Assembly (NCBI GenBank): GCA_039519185.1
Contig: JAZGSX010000016.1
Coordinates: 1-64,000 of the forward strand
Source: Astragalus membranaceus
Lineage: Eukaryota > Streptophyta > Magnoliopsida > Fabales > Fabaceae
Length of the DNA stretch: 64,000 nt
Direction: 5' to 3'
Under the pieces are notes generated by a model. That model had not been told where the DNA came from. It did no database searches and saw only the letters and a program-made list of their open reading frames with translations. Below, piece by piece: positions 46,199 through 57,712 of the stretch (positions within the stretch are counted from its first letter, which is position 1; each line of letters begins with the position of its first letter). The position numbers and the translations under genes are program-made.

Positions 46199-47181
46199 AC
46201 CCTATGAGCCAAGGGCGCCATTTTTGTGTTGCTGTGTTGCGCTGGTTGTTGGCGCAGGGGGGCGCCTGGGCGCCAGTGTTGCTTCCCAGCGCCAGTTTTT
46301 GCGTTGCGCCCAGAGTGGCGTAGGTTGCCTCATGGCGCCGGTTTTTGCTGTCTGTGTTGCGCCCATAGTGGCACAGGTTGCCTCATGGCGCCAGTTTTTG
46401 CTGTCTGTGTTGCGCCCAGAGTGGCGCAGGTTGCCTCATGGCGCCAGTTTTTGCTGTCTGTGTTGCGCCCAGAGTGGCGCAGGTTGCCTCATGGCGCCAG
46501 TTTTTGCTGCCTGTGTTGCTGTCTGTGTTGCGCCCAGAGTGGCGCAGGTTGCCTCATGGCGCCAGTTTTTGCTGTCTGTGTTGCGCCCAGAGTGGCGCAG
46601 GTTGCCTCATGGCTCTAGTTTTTGCTGTCTGTGTTGCGCCCAGAGTGGCGCAGGTTGCCTCAATTGGCTGTCCCCGGTGGTCGTTGTTGTTGGCGTTGTA
46701 AAATTATTTCGGTGTCTAAAACCCTTTTTAGTGTCCTTTGCTGCCTGGTTGTGTCTTGGGTACTGTGTTGTGTTGTGAGTTGCTGCTAAGCGTCAATCTT
46801 GTGCTGCCATGTTGATGTTAATGACGATGGGTCTAATGACCAAATGATTTTGATGTTGTTAACGACGATGGGTCTAACGGCCAAATAATGATGATGATAT
46901 GGACGATGTTGTTGTTGTGATGACTATGATCTGCTGGTTGTTCATGAGTCGCATGCATTACATATGCATATATTGACGATGTAAGGCTTCGGCCTCGAGC
47001 TATTGACGATGATGATGCTCAAATATTGACGATGTGCCCAATGGCAAAATTATTGACGATGATGGTACCACATGCATTGCACTTCATACATTCATCCTTA
47101 TCATTGATGATATTACTTTGGTTGGTATGTATATATTTATGAGACAGATATAAATATTGATGTGGTTGTGTAGTAATTGCC

Positions 47182-47239
<58 letters not shown>

Positions 47240-47727
47240 TGCTGTGGTTGATGTAGTACATTACTCTGGCATATTGCCTATTATGAACTCTATTATATTG
47301 TTTGAGACTCACCCCTTATGTTGAATATTACGCTACAGGTAACCGTATGTGAAGGCTTTTACCCTTCATTCCTCGAGTCGGTCGTTGTTCTGATACGTAG
47401 CACCTGGGGGGCGATCATTAGCTATTTTAGTTGTTATGTTATGTGATACTGTTGGATGTTTTGCATTAGTACCGTTATAACAAAGTTTTGGGAACTGTTT
47501 CCTTTTTATTCCGCTGCGTGATGATGAACTATTATTGAGTAGACTGACTAGTTGTTGAGGGTTCGCCCATTATTTGATGAGCTACGTATCATGTCTTTTG
47601 AAATGACGATTTATTATCGATTCGTGTTTGTTGATTTGAAGTAAATGTAGCATCCCTTTTTGGATGAACTTAAAAATGATTTTTAAACTCTGATATTTTT
47701 ATTATAAATTGCCGGGTAGAAAAGGGG
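46199..47727 (+). repeat. 3' LTR of element A, second part
   Basis: This resumes at the site where B inserted and contains the 53-bp array (46300-46662). A deletion of about 245 bp follows at CCTCA (about 46656-46661), and it keeps the TGACG hairpin region (46820-47060), (TA)n at 47183-47235, GTTCTGATAC at 47387-47396 and CTCTGAT at 47688-47694. The last bases TGTTACA are lost: the LTR stops at AAAAGGGG and E pol continues with ATTGTGTAT. Confidence 0.92.
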
Positions 47728-48209
47728 ATTGTGTATTCACTGAATTGGAGACATTACCTGTATGGGTCTCGTTTCGAAGTCTTTAGTGATCATAAAAGTT
47801 TAAAATATCTGTTTGATCAGAAGGAGTTGAATAACAGGCATAGGAGATGGGTGAAGTTTCTGAAGGATTATGACTTCGAATTGAAGTATCATCCGGGAAA
47901 GGCTAATGTTGTAGCCGATGCACTTAGTAGGAAATCCATCCACATAGCAGGGTTAATGACGCATGAAATGGAATTGTTGGAGTCTTTTAGAGACTTAAAT
48001 CTGAATACAAAGCCAAGGAGGAACCGGTTAGTGTTGAGCCATATGAGGATCTCTAGTTCCTTAAGAGATTCTACTCGCATAGCACGGGAGGTTGATGTGA
48101 AGCTACAATCACAAAAAGCATTGCCAGATTTTACCGAGGATAGTGATGGAGTTATTTGTTTCAACGGTAGGATCTGTGTGCTCGATGATGAAGATATTAA
48201 AAGGCAAGT
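47728..48209 (+). pseudogene. E pol continued: RNase H and linker
   Basis: The frame continues the codons cut at 24693: IVYSLNWRHYLYGSRFEV, FSDHKSLKYLFDQKELNN, KYHPGKANVVADALSRKSIH, then the linker VLSHMRISSSLRDS and FNGRICVLDDEDIKRQV. The RNase H acidic residues in FSDHK and VADAL are present. One codon is lost near the join (family ALKIWRH, here SLNWRH). At 48210 a solo LTR interrupts the Gln-Val codons; the duplicated CAAGT at 48205-48209 and 51616-51620 proves continuity with the integrase part. Confidence 0.93.
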
Positions 48210-51200
48210 TGTAACACCCCTTTTCTACCCGTTAATTTATTAGCGTAAAAATCAGAGTTTCAAAATTTTAATTACACCACAAGGGATGTCACACTTACTT
48301 CGTTAAACATCATACGCCAAATTACTCACTTTTTGAAAACAGTCTTATAATACTTCCAAAACGTCATTGTCAAATAAATTCACAACCTCACAGCGGAAAG
48401 TCCAACAATTATACACAGTCTTGAATAAGCTAAAACAACATTCTATTTCCCCCAAGTGTTACATATCAGAGCAGACGACCCGACTCAGCTAGCGAAGGTT
48501 CCTAAGCCTTCACTTGCGCTCACCTGCACGTTACCGCATAGGGGTAACATTCAAACAGAAGGGGTGAGTTCATCTAACCATATAATAAAGCATATGATAA
48601 GCACTAAGCTAGAGTTATGACACTACATAGACCACACCATGAGACATCAAGTCAATCATCAAGGATAAAACAGTCAATTCCATCAGCAAGGGTAAACAGT
48701 CAATCTCATCATCAAGTTACTCGGCACAACGAGTTGTCACAATGTCATGCAGGAGTATGAAATGCAACCCACTCGCGGGCATATGCATGAGGTACCTTTT
48801 CACAAACGTCGCTTAGCCCTTAAGGCCTCATCGTCACTTAGCCACTCAGGCCTCAAAAACGTCACTGGGTTTATGCATATGGGCATGAGACACTATGACA
48901 TGCACCACTCACAAACACACAAATACACAAATACTCAAATCATAGTCAACTATGTGACCCATCACTTACCAGTTTGCTCACAAGAAGCACATCACCTGTC
49001 AATTCACAATCAACACACAACGTCACTTGGCCTTTTAGACCTTAACATCACTTAGCCTTTCGGGCTTTAAACGTCACTGGGTTTCATCGTCGCTTACACA
49101 TCAATATCATCAACTCAAACAATAGCCACTGAGGGCAAAAACGTCATTTACACTTCATTATAAATAATAGTAGCCACTAAGGGCAAAACAGTCATTTAAC
49201 TAGCCACTCAGGGCATCATCGTCATTTACACATCATTATCATTAAAGTTGGCCACTAAGGCAGAAACATTCTTTAGAACATCGTCATTGACACCAAAAAG
49301 GTTTTAGACACCGAAAACAGTTTTGCAACGCAACAACAACTACCATCGGGGCAGCCACTCGGGCGCCCAGAACCATCAGAAAATAATAAGTTTTCGCTTT
49401 TAAAATAGGACACACTGATAGACAACGAGATGGGCTTCACAACACTTTTTGAAACGTTTAAAACGGACACCCGAGTCAAAAGTTATAGCGAAAACAGTTT
49501 GTATTAAAAATCGGGAACGTCCTGAAAATGGCGCCCAGGCACTGGGCGCCTAAGACACAACTTAGACATCCAGAAGCAACACAACGCACGCACACTGACA
49601 CGCACACTCAGCAAGCACAATTCAGCAACACAAACTTTGGCTCATACGCTCTGCACAAGGGCGCCAATTCCTGCAATGGAGAATTCAACCAAAAACACAA
49701 CAACTTGGCACGGGGCGCCCAATCCCGAGGACGCCTAATTCCGTGGCCAAAATTCCAGCAACAACAATGCTTGGCACAGGGCGCCCCACTCAAGGGCGCC
49801 TAATTCTGCGCCTAGACAACAAAATCCAGCAACGTCATAAACACAAAGATGGCGCCCTATGCGCCTATGACACCAACAGCAACGAATTCGAGCAACACAA
49901 ATTCATCAAATCGCATACAACTCATACAAATAACTTCAAATCGCATATCAACCGTAAAAATAACATCACATCACAAATCAATCATGAATACATAAAGAGT
50001 CATCAAAAATCGTCCACCGCATCATTATCAATCTCAATACCATCAATGAGTATCCAAGCATTTAGCACACAAACCACAATTTCTCGACAACGAGTTATCA
50101 TATGCCTAGGGTTCATCAATAATCACTAGAAATACATAAAACGACATACATAGAGCCTACCCCTACTTAGTCCCCATCATAAAGCCCTATTATAGAGGAG
50201 ATGAGACCCACCCTTACCTGATATCCAATTTCAATAGTTCCTTTGGCACAACAAAAGAATGTCACGGGTTCTCGAGCGTGATCCAACTCCAACGAGATTA
50301 TGTGTCACTCGAACGCGTACAATTATGCAATAACAACGATGACAGTACAAAAGTCATATACTAAAAATATCAAATTATTCTAAATCATACAGGAACTAAC
50401 TACTTACAATAGCATATATAGAATATACTAACTATATTATACTTGATAAAACTTATATCACATATAGTTTGTAAGTCATCTTTGATCGACAAAACACATT
50501 CTGTAAGAACTTATATTAATAATTAATAATAGAGCAACAATAAAATATGGTGGACTGACGTAAACGTACCTATGTAGCCATAAGCTAACGCCTTGTATTA
50601 ATGTGGGTGAGGTGTTTGTTAACTTGTGTTGGGATTAGAGGTGCCGACATAAAACACAATTTGAAATTGCCATTCCCCATCGAATTTGCGTGTAAGAAGA
50701 CATCGCCTTGCAAGCATTCAATTTGATATCGCAACATGCTAGCTTCCCATTGAACCCATGGACGTCTTTTAATCCTCCAGAATATTACGATAGCTTCTCT
50801 TGGAACTGAGAGGCTAATTCATGGTGTAGTACCGAGAAAGAAGTGAGGGGACTGCAACACTATACAAGGTGGTCTCGAAAGGCTGTTCGCAGAGCAAGAT
50901 GGGAGATGAGGGAAACTCTCGGTGGTGTTTCGGTATAGCCAAAAATGGCGGACTAAAAACGCGACCACAATCGAAGAAATCGAGGACATATTCGGAATCA
51001 GCGGTGGATTTCGAGTTGGGGGACGAGTTTTGGGGTCTTGCCGTGGTGTAGGGAGGAGGAACGCGTGAAAGAATGGAAGGCTGCCTAGGTTTTCTGATTT
51101 AACGCAGCTGAGAGAAGGAGAAGAAGATGGAACCGGGTCGGGTTGGGGTTTTGGGCTTGGAATCGTGGGCAGAGGGCTTGACTGGTTTGGTTCGCATCGA

Positions 51201-51615
51201 CTGTTAGAGTAAGTGACAGGGGGGTGCAGGAAGTAGAAACAGGGTGCTGGATAATTAAAAAACATGGTTGTGTTTAAAAGACACCCAAAAATCCATTTTA
51301 ATTCATTTTAAAGCCCAAAATCAACTCTAAATCATTTTTAAAAGCTCATTTCAACTACAACTATTATTTTAGCACACTAATAGTCCCAAAATAATTTGTA
51401 GAATACATAAATATTAAAATACTAATATTTATAAAAATAAAATAAATATATAATAACAACTATATATTACCGGTAACATAGAAAAATACATTAAATAAGA
51501 TTTCAACCCATTTTAATAACTCAAATACAAGATAGTTTAATCTTATCAATTGAAAATAGTTTATAAAACAAGCACATAGTAACAAAGCACAATGCACGAA
51601 AATCGGGGTGTTACA
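48210..51615 (-). repeat. solo LTR, family F (3,406 bp)
   Basis: It starts TGTAACACCCC and ends GGGGTGTTACA, with a perfect target duplication CAAGT on both sides and no internal sequence. It is thus the product of LTR-LTR recombination of a full F element. Read on the minus strand it matches the F1 LTR, including the TGACG hairpin region (about 48790-49250), the GACTCGGGTGTCCG block (about 49460-49490), the GGCGCC tract (49531-49870) and the donor AG|GTAAGG (GT at 50216-50217). ATCAGAG lies at 48251-48257, 41 bp from the end. Confidence 0.95.
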
Positions 51616-52880
51616 CAAGTGCTAGAGGAAGCACACCGAAGTTTATTTTCTGTACATCCTGGATCCACCAAGATGTATAGAGATTTAAAGCAGATTTACT
51701 GGTGGCCTGGAATGAAATTAGAAATTGCTGAATTTGTGTCTCAATGCTTAACTTTTCAAAGAGTTATGATAGAGCATCAGAAGCCTGGTGGTCTGTTGCG
51801 GCCACTAGACGTGCCAGTGTGGAAATGGGAAAACATTTCCATGGATTTTGTTATGGCGTTGCCAAGGTTTCAAGCCGGTAACGACTCCATTTGGGTAGTT
51901 GTGGATCGGTTAACTAAATCAGCTCATTTTATTCCTGTTCGTTCGACCAGTAAAGTATCTAAGTTGGCCGAGGAATGCCTGAGGAGCATAGTGAGGTTAC
52001 ATGGGGTTCCTACCAGTATTGTGTCGGATCGAGATCCGAAATTCACTTCTCGATTTTGGAAAGCTTTGAATGAAGCATTAGGAACAAAGGTATTTGTTAG
52101 TACCCCTTATCACCCACAGACAGATGGTCAGACAGAGGGGACTATCCAAACTTTAGAAGATATGCTTCGGGCTTCCGTGCTCGATAACAGAAAGAAGTGG
52201 GAGGATCATTTTCCATTCGTGGAATTCGCTTACAACAACAGTTATCATTCCATCATAGCAATGGCACCATTTGAAGCTTTGTATGGGAGGAAATGTAGAA
52301 CTCCATTGTGTTGGTGGGAAGTCGACGAGAATTGATTGTTAGGACCTGATATGGTTCATGAAACTACTGAAAAGATTCGGCAAATTAGAGAAAGAATGAA
52401 AGCTGCTCAAAGTAGGCAAAAGAGTTATGCCGACAAAAGGACAAGGCCGTTAGAGTTTGGGTCGGGCGATCATGTGTTTTTGAGGTTGTCACCGACCATT
52501 GGTATAGGTAGGGCATTACGGGTGAAGAAACTCGGTCCTCGGTATATTGGACCTTTCCAAATTATCGAGCGAATTGGGCCACTAGCATACCGTATTGCTT
52601 TGCCTCCACCATTGTCAAATCTCCATGATGTATTCCATGTATCTCAATTACGGAAGTACATTCCCGATCCAAGTCAACCGTTAGATTTTGAAACAATTGA
52701 TCTTCGACCAGACCTGTCCTTCAACCTCATCCAAAGTACATAATGGAACGTGGCGAGAGGACTCTGCGGACGACGACAATTCCCATTGTCAAGGTGGTTT
52801 GGGATGGTTTTACCACCGAGGAAGCCACTTGGGAGTTGGAGGATGATATGCGGACTCGCTATCCGTATTTGTTTTCATGA
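51616..52880 (+). pseudogene. E pol continued: integrase and chromodomain-like tail
   Basis: After the repeated CAAGT the frame reads LEEAHRSLFSVHPGSTKMYR, then SQCLTFQRVM, where the second zinc-finger Cys is Phe. The core follows: ISMDFVMALP, IVSDRDPKFTSRFW and PQTDGQTEGT, so D, D and E are kept. A TGA at 52333-52335 replaces an Arg codon of relatives (CGA to TGA). The next frame (52336-52743) holds ETTEKIRQIRERMK and FHVSQLRKYIPDPSQP. A 1-bp loss near 52720 shifts it before the tail, whose chromodomain-like WDGFTTEEATWELEDDMRTR ends at TGA 52878-52880. With the pieces at 22995, 47728 and this one the pol is complete in order, but broken at several places. Confidence 0.93.
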
Positions 52881-52918
52881 GGTATGTTGTGTTAAATTTT
52901 AAGGATAAAATTCTTTCA

Positions 52919-53591
52919 AGTTGGGGAGAATGTAACATCCTCAAAATAATTAATCGAATTATTTGGTCGTTAACCCAAATGAATTATTTTTAGTACTTGA
53001 TTAGTATATTTATCGAGTGCTAAAGTTAATTATTTGGTTGTCTTAGGAACGTTAACTGGAGTATACGGAATAAGGGCGGTTTGAGAAAGAAATAAGGGGT
53101 TAAGGGCAATATGGTCTTTGACCATATTACCACTTAACCATATTATATGTATGTATATAACAAAGGGAAAGAAAGAAAAGAAAGAAGGGAAGCGAAGGAA
53201 AGAACAGAGAAGAGAAGAAAGGAGAAAAGAAGAGAAAAGGAAAAAAAAAAGGAAGAAGAGAAGAGAAGGAAGAATCAACCAAACTCCCCCCCCCCCCCCC
53301 CCCCAAGTTTTGATCATCATCATCTCCCTTCCATTTTGTTTCCTCAAGCTAGGTAAGCTCACACCCTTATTTTTCCCTTTCTCTTGATTTCGAATTTGAG
53401 AGAGATGATGAATAGTGATTTCGAGTTTGGGTTGATTTTGATGGTTTAAATATGATTAGAAGCAAACCAGAGGTCGGTTGAGCGCGGATTGAAGTTCGAT
53501 TTGAAGTTGGAAGCGAATCGGTGATTCTAGGGTTCGATTGGGGATTTTGAAGTCTTGGTGATTTCGGCTCGGTATCGGCTCTCGCGTCAAG
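52919..53591 (+). repeat. polypurine tract and 3' LTR of E, 5' part
   Basis: AGTTGGGGAGAA is followed at 52931 by TGTAACATCCTC, the LTR start, which matches the C family LTR (63088 onward). It contains TATATAA at 53154-53160, a purine-rich tract (53160-53275), a C20 run (53285-53304) and the splice-donor consensus CTAG|GTAAGC (GT at 53353). Element G interrupts it at 53592 after TCAAG. The rest of the LTR lies beyond the nested elements, outside the window. Confidence 0.92.
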
Positions 53592-56198
53592 TGTAACACC
53601 CCTTTTCTACCCGGTAATTATTTAACAAAATCAGAGTTACAAAAAAATTTCATACGTCGAAAATAGATGTCACACATTCATCAATAATTCAAAACGTCAC
53701 ATGCGATGTATAATTACTTTGTCAAAAAGGGTCGAAGCCCATAACACCAGTTTAATTAACCATATTGTCCAAAATGCATCACCACGCAGCGGAATAGAAA
53801 TAAGTTCTAAAACATAAAATAATAACGTCCTGAATGGACTCCAAATAGTAAAATGCAACAGCCAAAGTCTAGGTTCGTTTCCCCCCCTTGAGTGTTACAT
53901 ATCAAAGCAAGGACATCGACTCAGACTAGCGAAGGTACCTAAGCCTTCACTCGCAATCACCTGCACGTTACCGCATAGGGGTAACATTCAAACAGAAGGG
54001 GTGAGATATCTTCAATATAATAGAGTAAAATGATAGGAAATATGCTAGAATATGACAACTATATCTACCACTCTACTACACACATCGAATTATAAACACA
54101 CATCAATTATGAACACCACAATCAGTCACCCAATGTCATGATAATGCATGACTGCAACCCACACCAACGGGCATATGCATGTGGTACCAAATCACCAAAA
54201 TTTTGCCTGTAAATAGAGGCGTCACCAAAATTGAGAGCTTTCACACCCGGCTCACCAATTCACCAAAAATTGAGCTTTCACACCCGGCTCACTAGTTTTA
54301 GAAAAATTGAGCTTTCACACCCAGCTCCAAGACCAAAGGCCTTCACCAAAATAAATGCATATGTTGTATGCGACACCATGAATGCACTCAGACAATCACC
54401 ATAATTTAGTCACAACGTGACACACCAAAGTCAATCACAGAACATCACCAGAATTGGGCTTTCACACCTAGCCCAAAGACACCGGGACACCAAAGCACCC
54501 GAAACAACGGAACACCAAAATTTGGAGCCTTCACACCTAGCTCCTACAACACCAAGGTTTGAGCCTTCACACCTAGCTCAAACAGCACCAAGACACCAAG
54601 ATGACAACAGTTTTTCCAAAATATTTGAGACGTAAGGATTTTACCCAACACCGGAGACAAGCGACAATTTTCCAAAACATTTGGGACCACGACAATTTTT
54701 CCAAAGTATTTGAGACATGACAACTTTCTTTTTAAAACATCACCATTTAACGACTACACCAACGGTTAACAATTTTCCAGAAAAATGGACCACTTTGCCT
54801 CAAATTAGAATATTCAGCTAGGCCTCTGAATAAGCTTTCCAAAACATTTTGAAACGTCTAAATCGGACTCCCGAGTCAAAAGATATGTCAAAAATAAAAC
54901 CGGGGAAAAATTGAGAGACATCCTGAAAATGGCGCCCAGGCACTGGGCGCCTAGCAGGCAACAAGCTGGAAACTGGCTAGCAACAGAAACTGGCGCCCTT
55001 GGCGCCCAGGCAACACAAAAACGCAACATGGCAATATACGGCGCCCAGGGAGGCGCCCAGCAGGCAACACTGCAGGATTTGGCGCCCTTGGCGCCCAGAC
55101 AGAAGGGAACACAACAGGAACGCAACATGGCACAGGAAACACGCCCAGACACGGCGCCCAGGCACTGGGCGCCTAAAACAGCAACACACAGAAAAACGCA
55201 ACACACCCAGGATGTGGCGCCCATGGCGCCCATGGCGCCCCTGCGCCAAGACAGCGCGCAACACAACTCAGGAACAGGCGCCCATGGCACCCCTACACCA
55301 AGACACACCAACACACACACTGGCACACGCACACGCACACCAGACACGGGGCCCATGCACAGGGCGCCGAAAACAGCAACAGACATCAAAGCAACAAGAC
55401 CAGGCACGACGCCCAGGCACAGGGCGCCAAAAACAGCATCTAGGACAATGGGGCCCATGGCGCCCTAGGGGTCTATATTTTAGTTATTTCACCAATTTAA
55501 ATCACCAATCATTAATCACCAATGTCAATCACCATGAATTGTAAATCACAACATCAAACGACAATTAATCGAACACCTTGCATGCACTTAGTAACAGCAA
55601 CAATGAACACCAAATCTCTGGAGTTGCAACAATCACCAACAAGCAAATATTTTCCATCAACATAGTTGTAATTCAGCTAACACCAAATCAAACATCAAAA
55701 TCAATCAAAGGGTATTATAGGACCTATCCCCACATAACCCTATCATGAAACCCCATTATAAGGGAGAACCCCACCCTTACCTTATAATAGGAGAGCACTA
55801 ATCCTCTTGATCAAGTCACCAACAAAACCTCAGCAACACAGCTCCTCTCTGCTCCCTGGAATTCGTGAACTCCTCCTCCTCCTCTTCTCCCTTAGGTGCG
55901 CCGAAACCCTTTCTCTCTTCTCCTCTCTCTATTTCGCAACTTTTCTTTTTTTTTCTCAAACAATTCGCAAATGAGCACTAAACCCTAGCCTAGGCGCTTC
56001 ACCTATGCGCCTAGCTAGTGGACTTGGATCACAGGCTTTCCTTCAGCTTAAGCCCGATCACTAACGCCATCCCCTAATATTCAATTACACACCTCTTAAT
56101 CCAACGCTAATATAATTACACCAACTAAAATAAACAAATAAATAATTGAATACCTAAAATTTTTTTAAATAATTTTAATTAAATATTTGGGCGTTACA
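53592..56198 (-). repeat. 3' LTR of element G (2,607 bp)
   Basis: The ends are TGTAACACCCC and TTTGGGCGTTACA, followed by the minus-strand polypurine tract ACTCTCCCCCACTTAGAA (56199-56216). Near the LTR start it shares blocks with the A LTR (GCTTAAGCCCGATCACTAACG reversed, about 56045-56065; AAGGTAAGGGTGGGG, GT at 55779-55780). It contains a GGCGCC tract (54930-55465), the GACTCCCGAGTCAAAAGATA block (about 54867-54887), a hairpin array (54220-54600), and ATCAGAG at 53630-53636, 38 bp from the end. Confidence 0.92.
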
Positions 56199-56210
56199 AC
56201 TCTCCCCCAC

Positions 56211-57712
56211 TTAGAATGTTTTCGTCCTCGAAAACTCACCTGAATCAAACAGCTCTGGACAGGACTCCCGCATCTTACTCTCCAACTCCCAAGTCATGCT
56301 CTCACCGGCAGCTCCTAGCCAGACCACCTTCACCAATGCAATTTCCTTGCCTCTTAACACCTTCACCTCATGGTCTTCAATCCGCACAGGCATCGTCTCC
56401 ACCGCGAGATTATCCCGCACCTCCACATCATCCATGTGGATCACATGAGATGGATCCGAAACGTACTTCCGAAGTTGCGACACGTGAAACACGTCGTGCA
56501 AATTCGAAAGATTTGGCGGTAAAGCCACTCTATACGCCACATTCCCAACTCTCCCGGAAATCTGATAAGGACCAATGACTCGAGGAGTGAGCTTCTTCGA
56601 CTTCAAGGCACGACCAACACCGGTCATTGGAGTGACTCTCAAAAATACATGCTCACCTTCCTGAAACTCTAAATCTTTTCTCCTCTTGTCGTGATAACTC
56701 TTCTGACGACTCTGCGAAGCCTTCATCTTCTCACGGATCAACTTTATCTTCTCGGTTGTCTCTCGAACAATTTCCGGTCCAAGCACCACACTCTCTCCAG
56801 ACTCATACCAACACAGCGGGGTTCTACACTTCCGACCATACAATGCCTCAAAAGGTGCCATCCCAATACTAGAATGGTAACTATTGTTATACGTGAACTC
56901 AATCAACGAAAGGTAGGAATCCCACGAACCTCCTTGTTCCAAAACACAAGCCCTCAACAAATCTTCTAATGATTAAATCGTCCTCTCTGACTGACCAACT
57001 GCCTGAGGATGATATGCCGAACTCAACCTCAGCTTAGACCCCAACTTCTCTTGCAAACTCTTCCAAAAATCTGAAGTGAACCTCGGATCTCTATCCGAAA
57101 CAATACTCTTAGGAACCCCATGAAGCTTCACAATCTCCCGGATATAAATCTCTGCCAACTTCGACACCGGATACGTGATGCTGATAGGAACAAAATGAGA
57201 CGATTTTGTCAACCTGTCAACAATCACCCAAATTGCATCATACCCTTTCGCAGTATTAGGCAATCTCGTCACAAAATCCATCGAAATGCTATCCCATTTC
57301 CACTCCGGAATTTCTAACGGTTGCATCAGTCCAGCAGGCTTCTGATGCCCCACCTTTGACTTCTGGCAAGTCAAACATGCATAAACGAACTGCGCCACAT
57401 CTCGCTTCATACCAGGCCACCAAAACAACTTCTTCAGATCTTGATACATCTCCGTAGCTCCCGGATGAATACTTAACTTACTTCGATGACCCTCTTCTAA
57501 AATCGCCCTCTTCAGCTCTGCGCCTTCAGGGATACAAATCCTATTACGGAATCTCAAAACACCATGCGCATCCAACTTAAAGTCACTACCCTCAGGCTGA
57601 TCATCCCCGACCATCAAATCCACCAACTTGATATCCAACTTCTAGGATTCTCTGATACTGTTTAGGAACTCATTATTAATCTTCAACATACCCAACTTAA
57701 CACTCTGAAGCG
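56211..57712 (-). pseudogene. Ty3/gypsy pol of element G: integrase and tail
   Basis: On the minus strand from the C insertion point the frame reads SVKLGMLKINNEFLNSI, a TAG, KLDIKLVDLMVGDDQPEG, then the zinc finger EEGHRSKLSIHPGATEMYQD and CLTCQKSKVGHQKP. The core follows (ISMDFVTRLP, IVSDRDPRFTSDFW, QAVGQSERT instead of QTDGQSERT, Glu kept). A TAA at 56973-56975 then interrupts it before SLEDLLRACVLEQ. The remaining frame (56211-56960) contains FHVSQLRKYVSDPSHVIHMD and VKVVWLGAAGESMTWELE. It is the closest relative in the window of F1 pol (1-2252) and has the integrase segment that F1 lost. Both stops fit C-to-T changes of Gln codons. Confidence 0.92.

Noticed and set aside
49528..50129. 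Possible host gene frames in 49528-50129, and in 54911-55544
   Set aside because: Both lie inside LTRs over GGCGCC-rich tracts and show no domain; composition explains the open frames.
53285..53304. C20 run as a G-quadruplex regulator
   Set aside because: A single homopolymer in a purine/pyrimidine-rich LTR leader, absent from the related C and C' LTRs; probably slippage or a sequencing-length uncertainty.
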